From assembly GCA_021846145.1 (NCBI GenBank), contig JAJZCJ010000149.1:1-7798 (forward strand): DNA of 7,798 nt, in the 5' to 3' direction. A program made the position numbers and the translations under genes. Position 1 is the stretch's first letter; every line of letters begins with the position of its first letter. Source of the DNA: Bacillota bacterium (lineage in GTDB: Bacteria; Bacillota; Bacilli; Alicyclobacillales; SLC66). The notes beneath the pieces are model-generated. The model was not told the origin of the DNA. It saw nothing but the letters and a program-made list of their open reading frames with translations, and did no database searches. This document shows positions 1-5,880 of this stretch, piece by piece.

Positions 1-2
1 TG

Positions 3-602
3 ACGGGGAAATTGGCGTGGAATAGTCCTGGTGTGAAACAAGCTTCACAAACATTTGTCAAAATGATGAGCTACACCAATAGTGATTATTCTGCACTGCA
101 CTGGCAACAGGCAGATCAGTTGGTTGCCCAAGGTAAGGCGGCCATGAATGTAATGGGCGATTGGGCACAGGGTTACTTTACTACGACACTGCATTTGCAG
201 CCGAAAACCGGATTTGGTTGGGCTCCCACGCCGATGACCACGGGCGTATTTGGGGTAGTGTCTGATGTGTTTGGACTTCCTTCCAAACTGAAGGACAAAA
301 CATCAACACTCAACTTCTTGAAAGTATTGGGATCAAAGAAGGCGCAAGATATCTTCAATCCGTTAAAAGGCACATTTTCACCACGCCTTGATGCGAATCC
401 AGCCAAATATGATGCATACTCTCGTTCAGCGATGCAGTCTTATAAGCATGATAAAATGGTGCTTGTGATTGGCCAAGGTGCTGTCAATCCTGGATTCACC
501 AATTCATTTAACAACGCGATGGAGATTTTTGTAACTGATCATAACGTGAATAATTTTGTGTCGTCGTTACAAAATGCCGCACAAACCAATCCGCTTTCTT
601 GA
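3..602 (+). CDS. Carbohydrate ABC transporter, extracellular solute-binding protein (5'-truncated by the window)
   Basis: This is the C-terminal 199 residues of a family 1 (CUT1) sugar-binding lipoprotein that would deliver sugar to the permeases encoded just downstream. The frame is open to the window edge, so the true start, signal peptide and lipobox lie outside; the TTG at 12 is not a convincing start. Family hallmarks seen are a 'GKAAMNVMGDWAQGY' segment, an aromatic-rich 'FGWAPTP' loop, and 'NPLKGTFSPRLDA' followed by a 'YDAY' run. These resemble the 'NxxKGSIPxRxD' stretch of glucose/mannose-type binding proteins (GtsA/GlcE-like), so glucose or a related monosaccharide is a reasonable but unproven ligand. 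The stop is TGA at 600-602. The gene is followed by a strong hairpin before the first permease, a common arrangement when the binding protein is made in excess over the membrane subunits. The family call is firm; the substrate is inference. Confidence 0.9.
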   Translation, partial: TGKLAWNSPGVKQASQTFVKMMSYTNSDYSALHWQQADQLVAQGKAAMNVMGDWAQGYFTTTLHLQPKTGFGWAPTPMTTGVFGVVSDVFGLPSKLKDKTSTLNFLKVLGSKKAQDIFNPLKGTFSPRLDANPAKYDAYSRSAMQSYKHDKMVLVIGQGAVNPGFTNSFNNAMEIFVTDHNVNNFVSSLQNAAQTNPLS

Positions 603-617
603 TCATTAGGTATCAAG

Positions 618-654
618 GACGATTCACGCAAATCAATAAATTGCGTGAATCGTC
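618..654 (+). promoter_or_regulatory. Intercistronic stem-loop between binding protein and permease genes
   Basis: A perfect 14-bp inverted repeat (arms 618-631 and 641-654) encloses a 9-base A/T loop. It starts 16 bases after the stop codon of the binding-protein gene. No run of T follows, only an A/T-rich stretch, so it does not look like an efficient intrinsic terminator. By analogy with malE-malF-type intergenic hairpins, it probably protects the upstream mRNA from 3' exonuclease or partially attenuates transcription, lowering permease expression relative to the binding protein. The permease ribosome binding site (about 673-679) lies 18 bases past the stem and is not enclosed by it. Confidence 0.75.
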
Positions 655-684
655 TCATTTATTTAAAAAACGAGGAGGAAGGGT

Positions 685-1629
685 ATGATTACCGGAAGTG
701 TCCATCGACGAAAATTTTCTTGGGATATTTTTTCTTCGGTGGCGACATTGATACCATCGCTGATCGCATTGGGCGTATTTGTGTATGGTTTTATTGGTTG
801 GACTATTTATGTGTCGTTCACGAAGTGGAACAGTTTAATACCTGATTTTTCGCTGGCCGGTCTGTTGAATTACGCATCGATATTTAACACCTATCGTTTT
901 CAATCTGATTTGCGTAATATTGTTGTGTTTACTGTTCTTTTTATCCTTTCATGCATAATTGTTGGTATGGCGCTTGCATTGCTTGTTGATCAGAAGGTCA
1001 AAGGGGAAGGAATATTTCGAAGTATTTTTATCTTTCCGATGGCAATATCTTTCGTGGTGACCGGTGTGGTGTGGTCATGGATTCTTAATCCTAATACGGG
1101 TGTGAATTTAATACTAAAAGCGTTTGGCTGGACATCATTGCCAAGCTGGTTTTTAAGTACGAACATTGCGCTGAGTTTTCCTTTCGGGCAAATTCAAATT
1201 GGCATTCCTGTCGCATTACTTTCAGTTTTGATTGCCGCAGTGTGGCAGATGTCCGGGTTTGCCATGGCAGTTTACCTGGCAGGATTGCGCGGTATTCCGG
1301 ATGAAATTAAAGAAGCGGCTAGAATTGATGGAGCAGGAGTGTGGCGGATTTTTTTCTCCATTATTTTACCTCAATTGAAAGCGACCACCACGACAATCAT
1401 TATTATTTTAACAGCTGCCTCACTGAAAATTTTCGGATTAATTTATGCCATGACGGGTCCTGGTCAGGCCTTTGTTACTGACATGCCTAGCTTAAATATG
1501 TTTCAGACGACATTTCAGGGTAATGAATTTGCACAAGGGGCAGCCATTGCGGTGATACTACTGCTATTAATTGCTGCATTCATTGTTCCCTATCTAATTT
1601 CTACTCTCCGTCAGGGGGAAAACTCATGA
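685..1629 (+). CDS. Carbohydrate ABC transporter permease, MalF/UgpA type
   Basis: A 314-aa inner-membrane subunit that forms half of the sugar translocation pathway. Hydrophobic segments are visible at about residues 21-43, 76-101, 110-132, 176-199, 233-255 and 284-307, six in all, as expected for the family. The cytoplasmic EAA loop, which docks onto the ATPase, is clear at residues 210-231: EAARIDGAG followed by the W-R-I-F-F...LP pattern. The ATG start is supported by GAGGAGG at about 673-679 with a short spacer. A frame beginning at 645 overlaps the 5' end and is a shadow. The gene ends TGA at 1627-1629, and its last bases overlap the next start (ATGA), indicating translational coupling with the second permease. 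It belongs to the operon with the binding protein upstream. The family assignment is secure; the sugar is not defined by this sequence. Confidence 0.95.
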   Translation: MITGSVHRRKFSWDIFSSVATLIPSLIALGVFVYGFIGWTIYVSFTKWNSLIPDFSLAGLLNYASIFNTYRFQSDLRNIVVFTVLFILSCIIVGMALALLVDQKVKGEGIFRSIFIFPMAISFVVTGVVWSWILNPNTGVNLILKAFGWTSLPSWFLSTNIALSFPFGQIQIGIPVALLSVLIAAVWQMSGFAMAVYLAGLRGIPDEIKEAARIDGAGVWRIFFSIILPQLKATTTTIIIILTAASLKIFGLIYAMTGPGQAFVTDMPSLNMFQTTFQGNEFAQGAAIAVILLLLIAAFIVPYLISTLRQGENS

Positions 1630-2456
1630 GTCAACTCACTTGGAAACGCAGCGCTCGTATGTTGATTTACGTCGCATTGATTGTGATTGCCTTAATCTAC
1701 CTTGTCCCCGTCTATGTGGTGGTGGTCACTAGCTTAAAAAGCAACGCGGATGTCAGTTTGACGCAGATGTGGAATCTTCCTTCTGCCATTAGTTTTGCAA
1801 GCATTAAAACGGCTTGGGCACAACTTGGGCCAAATTTCGGAAATAGTTTTGAACTAGCGATACCCGCTACGATTATGTCAGCGGTGCTTGGTTCGCTCAA
1901 TGGGTATGCATTGTCGAAATGGAAATTCAAGGGATCCAATGTGTTGTTTTTTTTGATTCTTTTTGGCATGTTCATTCCCTATCAAAGTGTACTGATCCCG
2001 TTGTTGAGAGTGATGGATTCAATTGGGCTTTATAATACCATTGCAGGGTTGATACTAGTGCATATCGTGTATGGTATCCCGATCACCACGTTAATTTTCA
2101 GGAATTTTTACGTGGCCATTCCTAATGAATTGATGGAAGCGGGAAAAATTGACGGTACCGGCTTCTGGGGGATCTTTCGCTATATTATTCTGCCGTTATC
2201 CATTCCTGGTTTTGTGGTCGCTGGGATATGGCAATTTACTCAAGTCTGGAACAATTTTTTATTTGCAGTTTCCTTAACCAATCCCCCTTATCAACCAGTT
2301 ACTGTAGCACTAGTTAATATTGCGGGTAGTCAAACGATTCAATGGAATGTGCAGATGGCAAGTGCGTTGCTTGTCTCTTTGCCAACTTTGGTCGTATACA
2401 TTTTGCTAGGGAAATATTTTGTGCGAGGGTTATTGGCGGGTTCTGTGAAAGGATAG
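1626..2456 (+). CDS. Carbohydrate ABC transporter permease, MalG type
   Basis: A 276-aa membrane subunit that pairs with the MalF-type permease. The first TM is at about residues 12-36, further TMs are at about 74-96, 105-127, 136-158 and 190-215, and the last is at about 243-262. The EAA loop lies at residues 168-190 (ELMEAGKIDGTGFW, then the ILPL motif). The protein ends 'GKYFVRGLLAGSVKG', the characteristic C-terminal tail of MalG-like subunits, and it resembles glucose-type permeases (GtsC-like) at this end. Translation starts at ATG 1626 inside the stop codon of the previous gene, with AGGGGG at 1613-1618 as ribosome binding site. There is no ATPase gene downstream: the strand switches after 12 bp to the convergent ROK regulator. 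The nucleotide-binding subunit is probably a shared MsmX-type ATPase encoded elsewhere (inference). Confidence 0.95.
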   Translation: MSQLTWKRSARMLIYVALIVIALIYLVPVYVVVVTSLKSNADVSLTQMWNLPSAISFASIKTAWAQLGPNFGNSFELAIPATIMSAVLGSLNGYALSKWKFKGSNVLFFLILFGMFIPYQSVLIPLLRVMDSIGLYNTIAGLILVHIVYGIPITTLIFRNFYVAIPNELMEAGKIDGTGFWGIFRYIILPLSIPGFVVAGIWQFTQVWNNFLFAVSLTNPPYQPVTVALVNIAGSQTIQWNVQMASALLVSLPTLVVYILLGKYFVRGLLAGSVKG

Positions 2457-2468
2457 AGATAGGGGCTT

Positions 2469-3659
2469 TTATAAGGCAACCTCACTTTGATCAAACAGCA
2501 TCTGTTGGATGATTAATGTTGCTGCGCCAATCGCAATTGAATTGACACCCGCAATGGTAATTGGCGTATGGCGATTGGGTGTGAATACACGATAGTTTAA
2601 TAATCGTTCAATTTCCGGTAACACAAACGTAGCTGCTTGGGAAATTGTTCCTCCCAAGCTGATGCGATCTGGGCTAAGCGCGTTGATAATGTTGGTGATA
2701 CCAATTCCTAAGTATTGGCCGAGTGTGTTGAGTGCTCGTATATATGATCGATTGTCTGCATGAGCTTCATTCAAAATGAAATTGATCAATCTGGGGATCG
2801 CATCTAATTGATCAACATCTCCACCCGCTTCAATAATGTATCTGATTAAACTGCGTTCCGAAGCGTATTCTTCCCAGCAACCATAATTACCACAAACGCA
2901 GCGTTGCCCCATGGGGAAAATGGTGGTATGGCCAAATTCACCAGCGATTCCTTGCTTGCCTTTGTATAGTCGACCATTGATGATGATCCCGGTTCCGATT
3001 CCTATACCTGCGTTGATAAAAACAAGATTCTCATCTTTGTCTTTATTTCGTGTAAATTCAGACCACGCACCACAATTGGCGGAGTTTTCCACAAAAACAG
3101 GAATTTGTAGCTCATCTGAAATCGCTCTGCGAATGTTCCATTCCTTTATAGACAGATTAGGCAAAGTGCTAATGATGCCCGTTTCCGAATTAACGAGACC
3201 GGGCAGTGCCAAACCGATACCGATCAGTCCGTGTGGGCTTTTCGGTGTCGCTGTGATGGCGTAATTAATTTCTTCGATGATGGTGCTCAACCAACTATCT
3301 TGCAGTTCGGAAGAAAATTTCGGCAAATCTGCTTCCTTTTTAAAAGCTACATCCCCCCGGGTATTGCATACAACTGTTCTTACTATGTCCATTTCTACGT
3401 CTATTCCGATAGCATAGGCACTATTTGCATTAAAACGCAGCAGCATCGGTTTACGGCCACCTGTCGATGACCCGTAGCCAATTTCCTGTACCCATTTTTC
3501 GCTGATTAATTCATCCACAATATACGAAACAGTGGCTTTATTCAATCCGGTCATTTGTGCAATGTCAATTCGTGATGTTGTTCTTTGATCGCGGATAAAT
3601 TGTAAAACCGTTGCGCGGTTGATCCTTCGCATCGCAGGCGCATCAATATTAAGCCTCAA
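2469..3659 (-). CDS. ROK-family transcriptional repressor (XylR/NagC-like)
   Basis: A 396-aa sugar-responsive DNA-binding protein. An N-terminal MarR-like winged helix-turn-helix spans about residues 14-60, with recognition helix NKATVSYIVDEL at 40-51. A sugar-kinase-like ROK domain spans about 82-390. Seen in the ROK part are GIGLALPGLV (147-156), IGIGTGIIINGRLYKG (219-234) and GEFGH (240-244). His244 with Cys254, Cys256 and Cys261 (CVCGNYGC) forms the usual zinc site. At the position of the kinase catalytic Asp in the 'ENDAN' motif the sequence reads ENSAN (Ser193), so it should bind sugar without phosphorylating it. The start is TTG, chosen because GAGGTGA (minus strand, 3672-3666) stands 6 bases upstream; the internal ATG at residue 10 has no such site. 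It is convergent with the transporter genes and divergent from the HAMP receptor gene. Regulation of the adjacent sugar operon is inference from context. Confidence 0.93.
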   Translation of the reverse strand: MRLNIDAPAMRRINRATVLQFIRDQRTTSRIDIAQMTGLNKATVSYIVDELISEKWVQEIGYGSSTGGRKPMLLRFNANSAYAIGIDVEMDIVRTVVCNTRGDVAFKKEADLPKFSSELQDSWLSTIIEEINYAITATPKSPHGLIGIGLALPGLVNSETGIISTLPNLSIKEWNIRRAISDELQIPVFVENSANCGAWSEFTRNKDKDENLVFINAGIGIGTGIIINGRLYKGKQGIAGEFGHTTIFPMGQRCVCGNYGCWEEYASERSLIRYIIEAGGDVDQLDAIPRLINFILNEAHADNRSYIRALNTLGQYLGIGITNIINALSPDRISLGGTISQAATFVLPEIERLLNYRVFTPNRHTPITIAGVNSIAIGAATLIIQQMLFDQSEVAL

Positions 3660-3665
3660 CAGGAA

Positions 3666-3672
3666 TCACCTC
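3666..3672 (-). promoter_or_regulatory. Ribosome binding site deciding the TTG start of the ROK regulator
   Basis: The minus strand reads GAGGTGA, a strong complement of the 16S anti-Shine-Dalgarno sequence, with a 6-base spacer (TTCCTG) before TTG at 3659-3657. This supports TTG initiation over the next in-frame ATG. Confidence 0.75.
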
Positions 3673-3708
3673 GCTAAAATCTTCAACGACACACGGCATC
3701 GTAGATGG

Positions 3709-3714
3709 TATGAT
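3709..3714 (+). promoter_or_regulatory. Candidate -10 element for the HAMP receptor gene
   Basis: TATGAT followed by A/T-rich bases fits a sigma-A -10 hexamer on the plus strand, 80 bases ahead of the receptor start. No good -35 is visible: the hexamer at a 17-base spacing (3686-3691) matches TTGACA poorly. If used, transcription would start near 3721, placing the CCATGG boxes at 3732-3759 in the first part of the transcript. This is a weak call based on one hexamer. Confidence 0.3.
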
Positions 3715-3731
3715 AAACTCTAGATCAATGT

Positions 3732-3759
3732 ACCATGGATTCTGATTGATCACCATGGA
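3732..3759. promoter_or_regulatory. Duplicated ACCATGGA box, candidate operator in the divergent intergenic region
   Basis: The octamer ACCATGGA, built round the palindrome CCATGG, occurs at 3732-3739 and again at 3752-3759. The centres are exactly 20 bp apart, about two helical turns, so both copies face the same side of the DNA. GATCA words accompany both (3723-3727 and 3748-3752), and an ATGGTA/TACCAT inverted pair (3705-3710 and 3731-3736) adds symmetry. It lies between the divergently transcribed ROK regulator and the receptor gene, a typical place for an operator. The binding protein is unknown; autoregulation by the ROK protein is one possibility. Confidence 0.35.
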
Positions 3760-3793
3760 AGTGGTAAGAGGGAATTGACTAGGAGGGCATTGG

Positions 3794-4930
3794 ATGTCAT
3801 TATACCGAAAATTGAGCTTGTTATTTATTGCCATCGTTATGTTGGTGCTTGGTTCTACTCTTACTGTGGTATACACACAGAGTCGCGCCATGATGGTCTC
3901 TCAGGCGAAACAAAAAACGGTGCTCCTTATCCATACCATCAATTCAGCGCTTGAAGCGGGGATTCCAGATTATAATTTTGAAGCCATCTTACTTCATTTA
4001 AGCGCGCAAAATTCCAATATTCAATCGTTTAGCATTTACAAATTAAATGGATACTTCTATGATATCGCATCTACCGATCCTAGCAAAATTGGTTCTCTGG
4101 CTCCCAAAAATGAACAATTGCTAATGAGCCAAGGGAGAACAGAATCTATTATGAAAAACAACATCCTTCACATTATTGCACCTGTGCTCATTAATGGCGT
4201 CACCATTTACAGCGCAGATGTAAATTACTCGCTAAAAAACGATCTAGCGTCCACCGCGAAATTATTTGTGCAGTTTTTGGTTGTGGGTATCGTGGCGATT
4301 GCACTTGCCGCTTTGGCATTGTGGGGATTTAGTAAGCGCATACTTTCTAGGCCTTTGCTCATGATCACCACGGCGGCCAATGATATTGCAGGTGGTCGCT
4401 TTCAAGTGGATCTAGGTAAATTAGATCAACGTAAAGACGAGATGGGTATGTTAGCAAGAAGCTTTATGCGGATGGCCAATAATTTAAGGGACGTGATTGC
4501 CGGTATTTCGGAGACTTCCGACAATCTGCAGCGGTCTTTTCAAGAATTAGTCACCAGTGGTGATTCCACCGTACAAGGGGCGCTGCACGTGACCAGCGTA
4601 ATGGAACATTTGCGACGGACAGTAAGTGAGCAACTGGGGTATGCACAGGCATTGACTGATTTGTCTTTACGGTTACAGCATCGGATGAATAGTGATGCTG
4701 GGTCGGAAATTCAACTATTGGACGCTGTAGAACAAGATTTAGAAGAGTTGACCAAATTAGCAGATCAGTTACAGGTACGATCAAGTGAATTATCTGCAGG
4801 ATTGAACACTATTCTAGCTACTGCGGATGGTCAACTTTCTTGGATACAGGAAACCAATCGCTCCACCGCAAAATTGGAAGCATTGGCTGCAGAACTTCGC
4901 GAACTGACGTCCATCTTTGATTTGATGTAA
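3794..4930 (+). CDS. Membrane receptor with Cache-like sensor, HAMP domain and shortened chemoreceptor-like coiled coil
   Basis: A 378-aa signal-transduction membrane protein. Order: TM1 (about 8-28); an extracytoplasmic domain (29-153) whose pattern, with a strand-rich IQSFSIYKLNGYFYDIAS segment then DPSKIG, suggests a single Cache/PAS-like ligand-binding fold; TM2 (156-178); a HAMP domain (about 179-232, with Pro187 and the second-helix signature DEMGMLARSFMRM); then about 145 residues of predicted coiled coil to the C-terminus. The final 'LEALAAELRELTSIF' resembles the end of methyl-accepting chemotaxis proteins. However, the highly conserved hairpin tip (E-x-x-x-I...QTNLLALNAAIEAARAGE) is absent and the protein is about 180 residues shorter than a usual MCP. 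No kinase, GGDEF or phosphatase domain is seen. The ATG start has AGGAGGG at 3781-3787. No partner gene is adjacent. Its output is not known. Confidence 0.85.
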   Translation: MSLYRKLSLLFIAIVMLVLGSTLTVVYTQSRAMMVSQAKQKTVLLIHTINSALEAGIPDYNFEAILLHLSAQNSNIQSFSIYKLNGYFYDIASTDPSKIGSLAPKNEQLLMSQGRTESIMKNNILHIIAPVLINGVTIYSADVNYSLKNDLASTAKLFVQFLVVGIVAIALAALALWGFSKRILSRPLLMITTAANDIAGGRFQVDLGKLDQRKDEMGMLARSFMRMANNLRDVIAGISETSDNLQRSFQELVTSGDSTVQGALHVTSVMEHLRRTVSEQLGYAQALTDLSLRLQHRMNSDAGSEIQLLDAVEQDLEELTKLADQLQVRSSELSAGLNTILATADGQLSWIQETNRSTAKLEALAAELRELTSIFDLM

Positions 4931-4960
4931 TTAGTATACAACTCAGGTCCATTTCGCCGA

Positions 4961-5173
4961 CCTCACGAGCTTACGATCATGACGGCCATGATTTTATTTT
5001 TGTCAGGAATCATGCTCTGGGTTAAAATGTTTGTAATCAATAAGGACACAATGCCTAAGGATTGGCAGATGGAAAAAAGGAATAAGACATACTGGGTGGT
5101 CGCCGGACTCATTGGTGTGGTGACAGGTGGGTTGTCTGGAACATTTGGCATCGGTTCCACTCCATTTATTCAA
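4961..5173 (+). pseudogene. TauE/SafE-type membrane permease, central fragment
   Basis: The frame reading through 4979 encodes two hydrophobic segments: MTAMILFLSGIMLWVKMF and VVAGLIGVVTGGLSG, the latter running into TFGIGSTPF. This 'GxxxGxxsGxxGIGxxP' pattern is the hallmark of the second repeat of TauE/SafE anion/sulfite exporter-like permeases. A normal family member has about 250 residues and 7-8 TMs, so the N-terminal half is missing upstream: only 30 bases separate the receptor stop from the first matching residues. The similarity stops at about 5173, where transposon left-end-like sequence begins. No ribosome binding site precedes the ATG at 4979. The open frame continues to 5254 through unrelated sequence. 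I read this as a relic interrupted by the insertion; a matching C-terminal piece may lie at 7467-7544. Confidence 0.55.
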
Positions 5174-5190
5174 AGTAGTTGTGTCAGGAG

Positions 5191-5213
5191 TCCCCTTGTT
5201 CTAAAGTGGGGGA
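5191..5213 (+). repeat. Left-end hairpin of the insertion element (candidate)
   Basis: TCCCC (5191-5195) can pair with GGGGA (5209-5213), and inner CTT/AAG pairing (5195-5197 with 5204-5206) is an alternative extension. Subterminal imperfect hairpins of this kind are the TnpA-recognition structures of IS605-family ends. It might instead be a relic right end of another copy, since the C-rich/G-rich stem resembles right-end hairpins too. Confidence 0.35.
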
Positions 5214-5249
5214 GAAATGGCATGGCCTTTTGTTTCAGTAAGATTGCGA

Positions 5250-5255
5250 TATAAT
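5250..5255 (+). promoter_or_regulatory. Candidate -10 element of the first TnpB gene
   Basis: A perfect TATAAT lies 26 bases ahead of the proposed TTG start at 5282. The upstream region has only weak -35 candidates, such as TTTTGT at 5228-5233 with a 16-base spacer. It lies inside the presumed left end of the element. Confidence 0.4.
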
Positions 5256-5281
5256 ATTGGTACTGAATGGCGGTGATGCTG

Positions 5282-5796
5282 TTGGATCTCATTCGTACCG
5301 TTCGGCTGAAACTCCTTGTTTCGCCAGCACAAGCAGAAGCAGAAGCAGAAGCGTTACAAACGACATTAGTAGCGAACCGTGAAGCTTTGAACTACACTAG
5401 CCGAGTTGCTTTCGAAAAAGGCGGGATTTCTGCTTTTAAGCGATTGCAACAAGTCGTCTATCGCGATCTACGCGACAAATTCGGCTTAAAGTCGCAAATG
5501 GCTTGTAATTGAAAGATCGCTACTGGCGGTTTTCTTGGGCGTTTGCACAACTCGAAGCCTTCATCCGTTACAAAGCACTTGCTGAAGGAATTCCTGTGTT
5601 ATCCGTGTCGGCTAAATATACGAGCCAAAAGTGTCCGAAGTGCGGGCACACGGAACGTGGCAATCGGGATAAGAAAAATCATCGTTTTACCTGCAAAGCG
5701 TGTCACTATACGTTAAATGATGATTTGATCGGCGCGCGAAATATTCGTGACCGTGGCGTGGAACAACGTCACCAGATCGAGCCAGCAGGAGCATGA
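5282..5796 (+). pseudogene. tnpB: TnpB (first copy) with large internal deletion and frame change
   Basis: The N-terminal part (5282-5512, 76 aa) has the typical TnpB beginning: IRTVRLKLLVSPAQAE, then an ALNYTSRVAFEKGGISAFKRL segment ending near GLKSQMA. It is cut by TGA at 5510-5512. From 5509, in another frame, come the C-terminal 95 residues: KDRYWRFSWAFAQLEAFIRYKA, the zinc ribbon CPKCGH...CKAC (Cys42/45/62/65 of this piece) and NDDLIGARNI carrying the RuvC-III Asp. Family members have about 370-400 residues, so roughly 200 central residues, including the RuvC-I Asp and RuvC-II Glu, are gone. It cannot be a working nuclease. The start is taken as TTG 5282 because GGCGGTGAT (5269-5277) is the ribosome binding site; the ATG at 5267 would leave that site inside the gene. 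A 6-base microsatellite encodes the AEAEAEA run near the N-terminus. Confidence 0.85.
5331..5352 (+). repeat. Hexanucleotide tandem repeat (AAGCAG), about 3.7 copies
   Basis: AAGCAG is repeated at 5331, 5337 and 5343, with a partial fourth copy AAGC. It encodes the Ala-Glu alternation near the N-terminus of the first TnpB. Being a multiple of three it does not shift the frame. Likely replication slippage in a decaying gene. Confidence 0.8.
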
Positions 5797-5808
5797 CTCC
5801 TCTTGTCG

Positions 5809-5859
5809 GGCTGTGTGTCAGCCAACCTATTGTCGCGACTGTGGGTAGCGAAGGCTACC
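5809..5859 (+). ncRNA. Two hairpins after the first TnpB, possible relic omega-RNA scaffold
   Basis: Just past the stop of the first TnpB C-terminal piece lie two perfect small hairpins. GGCTG/CAGCC (5809-5813 with 5819-5823) has a 5-base loop, and GGTAGC/GCTACC (5844-5849 with 5854-5859) has a GAAG loop. TnpB elements encode their guide RNA scaffold at and beyond the 3' end of tnpB, so position and structure fit a remnant scaffold. No right-end hairpin follows before the second TnpB begins, so no complete guide RNA can be proposed. An alternative role is as leader structure for the second TnpB. Confidence 0.35.
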
Positions 5860-5866
5860 GTAACGT

Positions 5867-5874
5867 GGGAGGTG
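5867..5874 (+). promoter_or_regulatory. Ribosome binding site deciding the TTG start of the second TnpB
   Basis: GGGAGGTG is followed by a 6-base spacer and TTG at 5881. This favours a 498-aa protein over the 524-aa reading from ATG 5803, whose start lies immediately before the first of the two hairpins and whose first 26 residues show no family similarity. Confidence 0.65.
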
Positions 5875-5880
5875 CCCCGC

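Noticed and set aside
645..845. 66-aa plus-strand ORF overlapping the start of the first permease
   Set aside because: It is out of frame with the permease, begins inside the intercistronic hairpin, has no ribosome binding site and no recognisable protein features.
2457..2468. Bidirectional terminator between the convergent permease and ROK genes
   Set aside because: The gap is only 12 bp and no inverted repeat with a T-run could be found in it or at the adjoining gene ends.
2911..3470. Two plus-strand ORFs (2911-3264 and 3231-3470) opposite the ROK gene
   Set aside because: They are antisense shadows of a well-supported gene; their sequences show no family pattern and no ribosome binding site.
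5331..5352. Short tandem repeat considered as a CRISPR-like or iteron array
   Set aside because: The unit is 6 bases with no spacers and encodes an Ala-Glu run within the TnpB remnant; simple slippage explains it.
5803..5880. ATG at 5803 as start of the second TnpB (524 aa)
   Set aside because: The 26 extra residues are encoded across the two hairpins, have no family similarity and no ribosome binding site, whereas TTG 5881 has GGGAGGTG at good spacing.
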